Positions 1-6,607 of a stretch of 14,023 bases of DNA are shown piece by piece (within the stretch, counting starts at the first letter, position 1; every line of letters starts with the position of its first letter). Source of the DNA: Asaia bogorensis (GTDB taxonomy: Bacteria > Pseudomonadota > Alphaproteobacteria > Acetobacterales > Acetobacteraceae). Under the pieces are notes generated by a model. It did no database searches. It saw only the letters and a list, made by a program, of their open reading frames with translations, and was not told the DNA's origin. The position numbers and the translations under genes were made by a program. Where the stretch lies: positions 1 to 14,023 of the forward strand of contig CAMCHA010000014.1 of NCBI GenBank assembly GCA_945874515.1, in the 5' to 3' direction.

Positions 1-2036
1 GATTTCAGATCGAGCAATCCACGATAGAGCCCAGCCGAGGCGATCGGCGGCGTCAGGTAGCTGACCAGCGTCGCACCAGCGCGGCGCTTGGCCAACATGC
101 CCTCAGAAGGGTTGTTCGAGGCATAGAGGTAGAAGTTCGGTAGGTCGCCAATCAGCCGGTCAGGCCAGCAAGTGGCCGACATGCCCGCCTGCTTGCCGGG
201 CATGAATTCCAGCGCGCCATGGGTGCCGAAATGCAGTACCGCATGGGCACCGAAATCCTCGGCGAGCCAGCGGTAGAAGGCGGTGAAAGCGTGGGTCGGT
301 GCGAAGCTGCCCTCGAACAGCAGGCGCATCGGGTCGCCTTCATAGCCGAAGCCTGGCTGCACGCCGACAAATACGTTTCCAAGCTGCACGCCAAGGACGA
401 AAATGTCGCGGCCATTGGTCTGAATCCGGCCTGGCGCCGGCCCCCAGACGGTCTCGATCTCCTGCAGCCAGGGGGTGCGCCGCACATGCCTGTCCACATC
501 AACGCGTGCGCCGACATTAGCGGTGGTGCCGAACTGTTCCCGGTTGCCGTTGATGACCATCTCGCGCAGGACATCGTGGTTTTCTGGGACATCTACCGTG
601 TAGCCGGCTGCCTTCATCGCGGTCAGCGTGTGGTGCAGCGAGGCGAAAACGCCCAGATAAGCTGCCGTGCCGGTGGTCCCGGCATTGGGCGGGAAGTTGA
701 ACAGCACGGTCGCAATCTTGCGTTCGGCCCGCTCGGACCGGCGTAGCGCCACCAGTTTGGCGACGCGTGACGCCAGCATCGCCGCGCGCTCCGGATTCGA
801 AACCATGTTACGGGCGCAGTTCACGCCGTCGCAGCCGACGCAGCGTTCAGCAGGAATGTCGGAGGCGCCGCAGCGGCCACCGAAGGTCATTGGCCAGATG
901 CCGCCATCGAGTTCCGGGATCGCCACCATCATCGTGGCCTCGACCGGCAACAGGCCGCGCGGATCGGCCTTCCACTGCCGCGTTGTCTGGAATTCCAATG
1001 GATGGGCGGTGATATAGGGAACGTCGAGCTTCGCGAGAGCCACCTCGGCCGCGCGCGCATCATTATAGGCGGGCCCGCCAACAAGGGAGAAGCCGGTAAG
1101 CGAGACCACCGCATCCACCGCCGGCACGCCATCGCGCATGAAGAAGGCGTCCATCGCCGGGCGGGCATCCAGCCCCGAGGCAAAGACTGGGATAACGTTC
1201 AGCCCCTGCGCCTCCAGCGTGTCGATCACGCCGTCATAGTGGCGCGCATTATTGGCCAGCACGTAGGAACGCAGAAGCACCAAGCCGACCGTGCCCTTGG
1301 AGCCAGGCCGCGGCAGCAGATCGGCGCGTTCCACGACGCGTCCCTTGGCGCGCGGGTGATAGAGCCCGAGTTCCGGATACTGGACCGGTGGTTCGACCTT
1401 TAACCTGTCGGCCATCGCCTTGCGCGGCCCGGCCGCGTAGCGGTTGACGAGCATGCCGACCATGTTCGCGATGTTGTCCGCCGAACCGGCCAGCCAGTAC
1501 TGAAGCGTCAGAAAATAGGCGCGGATGTCCTGTGCGGTGCCGGGGATGAAGCGCAGCAGCTTCGGCAGTTCCCGCAGCATCTTCATCTGGCCCTTGCCGC
1601 TGGCCACCGAGCCGCCCGGCTTGGGCTTGCCGCGCAGCTTCTTCAGCAGTCCGGCAATCCCCTTGGCTTCGCCGGCCATGCTGAACTTACCGAGTCGCGT
1701 CAGCCGCATGATCTCGGGCGCTGAAAGGGCGCAGACCATGGCATCGCAATGGTCGCGCCGGGCGGTCAGTGCCGGCAGCACGAGGCGGATATGGTCCTCA
1801 AGGAACAGCATGCCCGCAATAATGATGTCGGCGCGGCCAATATCGGCGATGCAATGCTCAAGAGCAGTCGCGTCTGACGCGAATTCATCCGCTGCATGCA
1901 TCACCAGTTCAAGGTTGGGAATGCTGCGGCGAAGTATGGCCTGAGCCGTCGTGATAGCAGTGCCAAAATGGCTGTCCATGGTCAGGATCAAGACCCGCAT
2001 GGCATTCGGGTCGCTGGGGGGACGGCCTACATGCAT
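1..2036 (-). CDS. bchH: Magnesium chelatase large subunit BchH (N-terminal 678 codons, runs off left edge)
   Basis: BchH is the porphyrin-binding subunit of Mg-chelatase. With BchI and BchD it inserts Mg2+ into protoporphyrin IX in the cytoplasm, the first committed step of bacteriochlorophyll synthesis. The minus strand is open without interruption from ATG 2036 to the window edge. The translation has the family's N-terminal pattern: VLILTMDSHF near residue 14, then FLEDHIRLVLPAL, DAMVCALSAPEIMRLTR, QMKMLRELPKLLRFIPG and IRAYFLTLQYWLAGS. It continues through FGGRCGASDIPAERCVGCDG and VLFNFPPNAGTTGTAAYL to VLHFGTHGALEFMPGKQ near the edge. The family is about 1200-1300 residues, so roughly half is present. 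GGAGG lies 9 nt before ATG 2036 and supports that start; a second in-frame ATG at 2000 is the alternative. The gene is first in its transcript, and its promoter is overlapped by PpsR-like sites. CobN, the cobalt homologue, was considered, but the Mg-chelatase sequence pattern and the operator favour BchH. Confidence 0.93.
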   Translation of the reverse strand, partial: MHVGRPPSDPNAMRVLILTMDSHFGTAITTAQAILRRSIPNLELVMHAADEFASDATALEHCIADIGRADIIIAGMLFLEDHIRLVLPALTARRDHCDAMVCALSAPEIMRLTRLGKFSMAGEAKGIAGLLKKLRGKPKPGGSVASGKGQMKMLRELPKLLRFIPGTAQDIRAYFLTLQYWLAGSADNIANMVGMLVNRYAAGPRKAMADRLKVEPPVQYPELGLYHPRAKGRVVERADLLPRPGSKGTVGLVLLRSYVLANNARHYDGVIDTLEAQGLNVIPVFASGLDARPAMDAFFMRDGVPAVDAVVSLTGFSLVGGPAYNDARAAEVALAKLDVPYITAHPLEFQTTRQWKADPRGLLPVEATMMVAIPELDGGIWPMTFGGRCGASDIPAERCVGCDGVNCARNMVSNPERAAMLASRVAKLVALRRSERAERKIATVLFNFPPNAGTTGTAAYLGVFASLHHTLTAMKAAGYTVDVPENHDVLREMVINGNREQFGTTANVGARVDVDRHVRRTPWLQEIETVWGPAPGRIQTNGRDIFVLGVQLGNVFVGVQPGFGYEGDPMRLLFEGSFAPTHAFTAFYRWLAEDFGAHAVLHFGTHGALEFMPGKQAGMSATCWPDRLIGDLPNFYLYASNNPSEGMLAKRRAGATLVSYLTPPIASAGLYRGLLDLK

Positions 2037-2157
2037 GGACGGAAGCCTCCAACCGAAGTTTCTACCGAAACCAGGGGCGGGAGCAGTGCCATAATACGCC
2101 GAACCAAGCCTTGGGGACGCTGGCTAAAGCGCTCGGCGCTTGCATGCGGTAGGTCAC

Positions 2158-2175
2158 TGTCACGTTGCATAGTCA
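2158..2175. promoter_or_regulatory. Degenerate third PpsR-like half-palindrome in the bchH leader
   Basis: TGTC-N10-GTCA on the plus strand reads TGAC-N10-GACA on the minus strand. It differs from TGT-N12-ACA by one base. It lies downstream of the predicted transcription start, centred about 63 bp (six helical turns) from the first operator site. That would allow cooperative binding, but a chance match is possible. Confidence 0.25.
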
Positions 2176-2196
2176 CTTGCCCCTTCACTTGTTGGG

Positions 2197-2226
2197 ACTA
2201 TATGGAGGTGACTCCGCGTGTGTCAA
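2197..2226 (-). promoter_or_regulatory. Sigma70-type promoter of bchH
   Basis: On the minus strand a perfect -35 hexamer TTGACA (2226-2221) is followed after 18 nt by TATAGT (2202-2197). Transcription would start near 2190 and give a leader of about 155 nt before the bchH start. The -35 hexamer is also one arm of the PpsR-like operator, so repressor binding would block polymerase directly. Confidence 0.65.
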
Positions 2227-2254
2227 CTTGAATTGACGTCACATACGTTGGACA
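2221..2254. promoter_or_regulatory. Composite PpsR/CrtJ-like operator over the bchH promoter
   Basis: Two 18-bp sites share their central 2 bp: TGTC-N10-GACG (2221-2238) and CGTC-N10-GACA (2237-2254). The whole reads TGTC-N10-GACGTC-N10-GACA, symmetric about GACGTC. PpsR/CrtJ, the redox- and light-responsive repressor of photosynthesis genes, is known to bind TGT-N12-ACA. Each site here matches that except for one end base. The left site contains the bchH -35 hexamer. Assignment to PpsR is inference from motif and context. Confidence 0.6.
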
Positions 2255-2587
2255 CTTCATGGCCCGCCCGGCTGCTCGGCGCCTAGGCTGTCTTTCCTGT
2301 CGAAGGTCGAGCATTTTGGGCAGGTCCCAATTCGACCTGGCGCTTGGCGTAATCAGGCGGGGTGAGATGGAGACGCGCGATGAACGCGCCCGTTGAGGAA
2401 GCCGCCATTAGCTGGGACAGCCTGCCGTTGGCGTCGCGGGGGGGCTGGTGGAGAGGGGGTGAGGGCGGCACCCTTTCGCAATTGCTTCGGCTGCACCAAC
2501 TCTTTCAGCAACAAAAAAGCAGCATCATCTAACCCATTAATGTGCAAGATACTGAGGTATTCAGCCCGACACTCGGTCTCAAATCAT
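2255..2587. other. Non-coding stretch between bchH operator and porin promoter
   Basis: I see no convincing gene here. Short open frames on both strands lack Shine-Dalgarno sequences and resemble no known family. The one structure is an inverted repeat at 2305-2337 (GGTCGA...TCGACC with an inner TTGGG/CCCAA pair), not followed by a T-run. The stretch may be remnant DNA at the edge of the photosynthesis cluster. Confidence 0.4.
2305..2337. repeat. Inverted repeat (possible hairpin) in the bchH-porin gap
   Basis: GGTCGA at 2305-2310 pairs with TCGACC at 2332-2337, and inside it TTGGG pairs with CCCAA around a 5-nt loop. No T-run follows on either strand, so a canonical terminator is unlikely. 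Function unknown. Confidence 0.35.
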
Positions 2588-2616
2588 TTGACGGTGGAAG
2601 CGCATCACGTTATGAA
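2588..2616 (+). promoter_or_regulatory. Sigma70-type promoter for the porin-amidohydrolase pair
   Basis: TTGACG (2588-2593) and TATGAA (2611-2616) are separated by the optimal 17 nt. Transcription would begin near 2623, upstream of ATG 2680 with its AGGA ribosome-binding site. This rules out the GTG start at 2542 that the longest open frame would suggest. Confidence 0.5.
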
Positions 2617-2679
2617 AACCACCGATCGTTTTTTCGGCACTATCGCACGCGCGGCAGTCATAATTTTCAGGATCGAAAA

Positions 2680-4452
2680 ATGAGCCGTGAGCCTAAATCG
2701 CTCATGTCAGCAGTTTCGGCGAGAATTAGCCGCCGTCGGGCATTTTTCGGGGTTTCGGTTGGTCTGCCCTTCAACATTTCCGTCCCCAAAAACCCAGCGC
2801 TCGGAACGCAAGCAGTTGCGCTATATGTCCATTACCAAGCGGCGGGCCGTTACCAAGCGGCTTGCCGCAGCCTGGCCCTCGCCCTTCTCGCCAGCGCACT
2901 TGGTGCGGCACCGGCGCGCGCCGCTGACGAGATCACCGCGCTCCGCGAATTGATCCGGCAGCAGCAGGCGGTCATCGCCGCGCAAGAACAGCAGCTAAAG
3001 GACTTAGCCCGCCGGGTTGACGCCATTGCTGCGGCGCGCCCCACCCAGGCGGCGCCCGTAGCGGTGGCCCCGCCGGCCCGCCCGGCGGCCGTTGCAGCCG
3101 CACCAGCCGCGCCCCGGCGCGCTCCAACGCCTCGCGCCCAGGCCGTGGCGCCTGTCGCGGCGCAACCCGAAGCGCCAGCGGTCACAGCCGCCGCACCCCC
3201 AAGCGTGCGTGCCGCCGCCGCACCGGCCGCGCCGGCGCCGGCGGCCGGCCTGCTTGATAAGGTCGTGGAATTGCCGCGCGTGCCTGTCACCTCGGACGCG
3301 CAGGTGCGGGGCATGCCGGCCAACCCGGCCGCAGCTGGCGGTGTCAGGCTCATGGATGCCGAGAATTTCAGCGTTACCCTCGGCGGCACCTTCAAGACGG
3401 TGATGCTGTCCTCCGTGCCGCGCTACCTTGGTGTTGGCACCAGCTTCTTGCTGGTCGGGCGCGATGCCGCAGGCCGAGAGAGCCAGTTTGACCTGACCGC
3501 GCGCTACAGCAACCTGTCGCTGGCTATTGGCGGCCCACAGATTGGCGAATGGAAGACCGGCGCCTATTTCCTTTCCGCCTTCCTGCAGGAGCCATCCATT
3601 TCCGGCCCCTATGGCTTCACCCCCGGCCTTGCCTACGCCTATGCGACCAATGACACCTGGACCGTCGCGAGCGGTCGCATGTCGGACACTTTCAGCCCGC
3701 GGGCGCCGACCATGGTTGATGCCTATGGCATCCTCGGCGCCTCCGGCAATCCGGGGAATTCCCTGCGTACGGGGGTGAAGGCCAGCCGGGTGCAGAGCTT
3801 CGGCGATTTGTCCATCACCGGAGAGGTCGCGATGACCGAGCCGGTGACCCGCTCACTCGACCAGAGTGTGCTGATCGAGAATAACGGCAAGCCCAACCTT
3901 GAAGGCCGGCTGCTATTCGTGAAAGGACCGCCGACTCCGGAGACCTGGATGCCGCGCTCAGCCATTGAGATCGGCGTCTCCGGTGTCGCGGGCGAGTTCC
4001 GCAACCGTGTCGCCAACCCCAATATCTCACCGCCGATCACCACCATCAGCGGCGGTGCGGTTGATGTGGGCCTGCGCATCGGGGACCGCTTTGGCATCCA
4101 GGGTGAGGTTTATGCCGGCCAGGCGCTCGGCAACTACCTTGGTACCATCCTGCAAACCAACAACCCCATCACCTACCAGGAACTGACAAGCTGGGGTGGC
4201 TGGGGCGAGGTCGGCTATTACTGGACTAAGAACCTGCGCAGCTACGCCGGCTATGGCCAGGATATGGTCAGCCGCCAAGATCTTGGGCCGGGCCAAATTC
4301 GCTACAATTCGACCATCTTCGCGAACTTGATGTGGTCGCCCGCCAATTTCTGGGATCTCGGCCTTGAGTTCACCTGGCGCCGGACCAGCGGCATCGGTTA
4401 CCTCACCAATAGCGGCCCCGCAGTGATGGCGACCACCGCATTCAAGTTCTGA
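2680..4452 (+). CDS. DcaP-like outer-membrane porin with periplasmic coiled coil; start uncertain, signal peptide split between frames
   Basis: Predicted trimeric diffusion porin of the outer membrane, 590 residues from ATG 2680. Seen in order: a hydrophobic core and AxA cleavage site (LALALLASALGAAPARA, ending near residue 81); a heptad-like coiled coil rich in Q, L and R (about 84-118); a 70-residue Ala/Pro linker (about 120-189); then alternating beta-strand sequence with many Gly and aromatic residues, ending in FKF, the usual C-terminal outer-membrane signature. A periplasmic coiled coil before the barrel is known for DcaP-type porins, and stretches such as QFDLTARYSNL and IGEWKTGAYF fit that group. 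ATG 2680 has AGGA 7 nt upstream, but it puts about 60 odd residues before the hydrophobic core. A typical positive n-region (MSITKRRAVTKRLAAA, ATG 2825) lies one frame off, so a one-base indel near 2870 is likely. The substrate is not evident. The amidohydrolase follows after 40 bp and is probably co-transcribed. Confidence 0.75.
   Translation: MSREPKSLMSAVSARISRRRAFFGVSVGLPFNISVPKNPALGTQAVALYVHYQAAGRYQAACRSLALALLASALGAAPARAADEITALRELIRQQQAVIAAQEQQLKDLARRVDAIAAARPTQAAPVAVAPPARPAAVAAAPAAPRRAPTPRAQAVAPVAAQPEAPAVTAAAPPSVRAAAAPAAPAPAAGLLDKVVELPRVPVTSDAQVRGMPANPAAAGGVRLMDAENFSVTLGGTFKTVMLSSVPRYLGVGTSFLLVGRDAAGRESQFDLTARYSNLSLAIGGPQIGEWKTGAYFLSAFLQEPSISGPYGFTPGLAYAYATNDTWTVASGRMSDTFSPRAPTMVDAYGILGASGNPGNSLRTGVKASRVQSFGDLSITGEVAMTEPVTRSLDQSVLIENNGKPNLEGRLLFVKGPPTPETWMPRSAIEIGVSGVAGEFRNRVANPNISPPITTISGGAVDVGLRIGDRFGIQGEVYAGQALGNYLGTILQTNNPITYQELTSWGGWGEVGYYWTKNLRSYAGYGQDMVSRQDLGPGQIRYNSTIFANLMWSPANFWDLGLEFTWRRTSGIGYLTNSGPAVMATTAFKF
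2832..2867 (+). repeat. 18-bp imperfect tandem duplication in the porin signal region
   Basis: Two adjacent 18-bp units (2832-2849 and 2850-2867) both begin TTACCAAGCGGC and differ at two bases. In the porin frame they encode YQAAGR/YQAACR. In the frame of ATG 2825 they encode TKRRAV/TKRLAA, a positively charged n-region. Being 18 bp, the duplication does not itself shift the frame. Confidence 0.8.
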
Positions 4453-4492
4453 CAGCAACGGGCCGATGCCCTAACCACGGGAGTATGTGCTG

Positions 4493-6337
4493 ATGTGTCT
4501 TGCTTGCCTTTTTGCCCCTGTAGATCATGACAAGCAACCGCGCCGCCGCACGCTGATGAAGGGGGCAGGCGCCTTCGTTTTTGGGCGCCGCGCCGCAGCA
4601 TCCACCGCCAGCGCATTGGTCGCGGAAACCGTCTTCGCCCCGGAAGCGCGCGCCACGGAGCCGAATAGCGATCACCTGATCTTTGTCGGCGGCGACATCA
4701 TCACCATGGCCGGACCTCAGGCCGCCTATGTCGAGGCGATCGTCGTCGAGGCCGGCCGCATCACCTTCCTCGGCAGCCGTGCCGAGGCGATGCGGCTTCG
4801 GCGGGCGACGACGCAGGTGATTGATCTCGGTGGGCGCACGCTGCTGCCAGGCTTCATCGATGCTCATGGCCATATGGTCTATTACGGCAAGAACCTAGCC
4901 GATGCTTCGTTGAGGGGCGTTGCCGATATCCCCGAGCTCGTGCGCCGCATGCAGGCGCATGCCGCTCAATCGCCGGGCGAAGGCTGGATTGTTGGCATGG
5001 GCTATGACCCGCTGAAGATGCCCGAGAAGCGCCACCCGACGGCGGCCGAGTTGGATGCGATTTCGCCTGACAGGCCGGTGTTGGTGGTACATTCCTCAGG
5101 CCATGGTGGTTCGATGAACCATGCGATGATGCGCGCGCTTGGCATTGATGAGAAAACCCCCGATCCGCATGGCGGCGAATATGTGCGGGCACCCGGCGGC
5201 AAGACGCCACTCGGCCCCATGGAAGAAGTTGCGCTGATTGATGTGCGCAACCGCCGCCCCCCCTTTGAGGGTGCCGCCGCTGATCGCGTATTTACAGCGG
5301 CGGCCGCAGCCTGGGCGCGCAACGGCCAGACCACGGCAATGGAATGCGGCCTTGGCCTTGGCGCCGATGACGTATCCCTCGTGCTGCGCGCGATCGAGCG
5401 TAACCTGCTGCCCATCGATCTTGTTTTATTTGCCAAGGACGACAAGGTGGACGAGGTGACGAAGCAAGCCTACGGCGTCGGCCAGGCCTATGGCGCTGAG
5501 GCCAGCGGCACCGCGCAGAGGCTGCGCGCCGCGCGCCCGGACATGGATGGCCGCTACGTCAATCGCGTAAGGCTCGGTGGCGCCAAATTCTGGCTAGACG
5601 GCAATCCGGTGCTGGCCTGGATGTCGAAGCCCTTCGCCGTGCCGCCACCGGGGCGCGACAAGGATTTCCACGGCTATTCGCAAATTTCGGACGAGGTGCT
5701 GTTCAAGACCTTTGACGAACATTGGACCACGCACTTCCAGATCAACATGCATTTGAACGGCGACGCCGCGGTGGAGCAGGCACTGCGGGCGATCGAGGCG
5801 GCGGTGGCGCGGCACGGCATGCGCGACCATCGGCCAGTCTTCGTGCATTGCGCCTATGTCCGGCCGGACCAGATCGCGCGCATGAGAGCGCTTGGCGCTA
5901 TTCCAAGCTTCCTCACCATCTCTCTCTTTAACCAGGGCGATGACCTGGCGCCGATCTTCGGGGCGGAGAGGATGGCCACCACGAACGCGACCGCCAGCAT
6001 GCAGCGCGCAGGCATTCCCTTCACCCTTTCGCATGACGCGCCAATCACCCCGCCGGAGATCCTGCCGCTGGTCTGGGCGGCGACGCAGCGCACAACACAA
6101 AGCGGCCAGGTGCTGGCCGCGGAGCAGCGCATCGACGCCTATACCGCGCTACGGGCCGTCACCGCCGATGCAGCCTTCCAGATCCGCGAGGAGAAGACGA
6201 AGGGCACGCTAGAAGTCGGCAAGCTCGCTGATTTCGTTGTCCTGGACCGCAACCCGCTGAAGATCCCGGCGGCGCAGATCCGCGATGTCGCGGTGGTGCA
6301 GACCATCAAGGAGGGGCGGGCGATCTTCACGGCGTGA
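4493..6337 (+). CDS. Exported amidohydrolase, YtcJ/amidohydrolase-3 family
   Basis: Predicted metal-dependent hydrolase of C-N (amide or cyclic amide) bonds, 614 residues; substrate unknown. The N-terminus carries a Tat-like signal (RRRTLMKG near residues 17-24, then an Ala-rich hydrophobic stretch and a cleavage site near EARA), suggesting periplasmic action. The metal-binding HxH is in GFIDAHGHM (about 119-128). Further family blocks are GAKFWLDGNP, INMHLNGDAA, VFVHCAYVRPDQ and LSHDAPITPP with the late catalytic Asp. The C-terminus (GTLEVGKLADFVVLDRNPL) is the returning half of the composite beta-sandwich typical of the superfamily. ATG 4493 has GGGAG 9 nt upstream; GTG 4487 is only 3 nt from it and so less likely. 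The gene lies 40 bp after the porin stop, so uptake through the porin followed by periplasmic hydrolysis is a plausible but unproven pairing. No frameshift is seen. Confidence 0.85.
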   Translation: MCLACLFAPVDHDKQPRRRTLMKGAGAFVFGRRAAASTASALVAETVFAPEARATEPNSDHLIFVGGDIITMAGPQAAYVEAIVVEAGRITFLGSRAEAMRLRRATTQVIDLGGRTLLPGFIDAHGHMVYYGKNLADASLRGVADIPELVRRMQAHAAQSPGEGWIVGMGYDPLKMPEKRHPTAAELDAISPDRPVLVVHSSGHGGSMNHAMMRALGIDEKTPDPHGGEYVRAPGGKTPLGPMEEVALIDVRNRRPPFEGAAADRVFTAAAAAWARNGQTTAMECGLGLGADDVSLVLRAIERNLLPIDLVLFAKDDKVDEVTKQAYGVGQAYGAEASGTAQRLRAARPDMDGRYVNRVRLGGAKFWLDGNPVLAWMSKPFAVPPPGRDKDFHGYSQISDEVLFKTFDEHWTTHFQINMHLNGDAAVEQALRAIEAAVARHGMRDHRPVFVHCAYVRPDQIARMRALGAIPSFLTISLFNQGDDLAPIFGAERMATTNATASMQRAGIPFTLSHDAPITPPEILPLVWAATQRTTQSGQVLAAEQRIDAYTALRAVTADAAFQIREEKTKGTLEVGKLADFVVLDRNPLKIPAAQIRDVAVVQTIKEGRAIFTA

Positions 6338-6360
6338 GCCGGACGGCGGAGGGTCAAGTC

Positions 6361-6409
6361 CCTTCAAAATCCCGATCATCTGCTCATCGCTGAACCTACA
6401 GCGTTTCAT
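6361..6409 (-). pseudogene. 5' fragment of IS3-family transposase OrfA
   Basis: ATG at 6409, preceded by GGAGG 8 nt upstream, encodes MKRCRFSDEQMIGILK. This resembles the conserved start of IS3-group OrfA proteins (MKR-RF-EEQIIGILKE), the first helix of the helix-turn-helix domain. Similarity ends after the Lys at 6362, where the sequence becomes unrelated, so only about 16 of roughly 90-100 codons remain. Confidence 0.6.
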
Positions 6410-6493
6410 TCGTCCGCCCTCCTGAGGAACAGGCTCTACCGAAAATGGACGCCAATTCAGGGGGGCACGCCAGTTCATCGGTTTGCGCATAAG

Positions 6494-6521
6494 GGCTCCA
6501 ACCTATTTGGAAGTTGGAGCC
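6494..6521. repeat. 9-bp-stem inverted repeat inside the IS remnant
   Basis: GGCTCCAAC (6494-6502) and GTTGGAGCC (6513-6521) form a perfect 9-bp stem with a 10-nt loop, about 23 bp inside the IS terminus and upstream of orfA. No T-run follows. It may be a hairpin limiting read-in transcription of the transposase. Confidence 0.6.
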
Positions 6522-6562
6522 TACTGTAAAATCGGGGCGGTTCACCCAACCCTTGCTTGGTC

Positions 6563-6606
6563 GCATTTTCCAGGGCGCCAAGCTATCCAACTTGGCTTGA
6601 AAAGAC
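6563..6606 (+). repeat. Dispersed palindromic element, copy 1
   Basis: This 44-bp palindrome reads GCATTTTCC...GCCAAG-N8-CTTGGCTTGAAAA. It abuts the stop codon of the flavin oxidoreductase (6608-6610). Its outer (TTTTC/GAAAA) and inner (GCCAAG/CTTGGC) arms and its overall length match copy 2 at 13053-13096 in inverted orientation, while the inter-arm bases differ. It could act as the 3'-end hairpin of the oxidoreductase transcript. Confidence 0.6.
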
Positions 6607-6607
6607 C

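Larger units (their letters stand above)
6361..6544 (-). mobile_element. Remnant of one end of an IS3-family insertion sequence
   Basis: On the minus strand the element begins at 6544 with TGAACCGCCCCGAT, a TG-starting terminus of the kind I recall for IS3-family inverted repeats. It continues through a leader and the first 16 codons of an orfA-type transposase, then breaks off at about 6361, 24 bp from the stop of the amidohydrolase. The rest of orfA, all of orfB and the other end are absent, so it cannot move by itself. It marks a past rearrangement between the porin/amidohydrolase block and the DNA to the right. Confidence 0.6.

Noticed and set aside
152..592. Possible frameshift in bchH, because a short minus-strand frame overlaps it
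   Set aside because: The BchH frame reads unbroken from 2036 to 3 with family-like sequence throughout, so the short frame is just a shadow.
219..746. 175-codon plus-strand frame within bchH
   Set aside because: It is the antisense shadow of continuous BchH sequence on the other strand.
2542..2679. Upstream GTG start at 2542 for the porin
   Set aside because: A good promoter (2588-2616) lies downstream of it, there is no ribosome-binding site, and the extra residues do not look like a signal peptide.
2850..3395. 181-codon minus-strand Ala/Gly-rich frame over the porin linker
   Set aside because: It is produced by the Ala/Pro-rich linker codons of the porin read backwards; there is no function to assign.
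6577..6596. Simple 6-bp-stem terminator after the flavin oxidoreductase
   Set aside because: The stem is the inner part of a larger palindrome repeated at 13053-13096, so it is better described as a repeat element, although it may also end the transcript.
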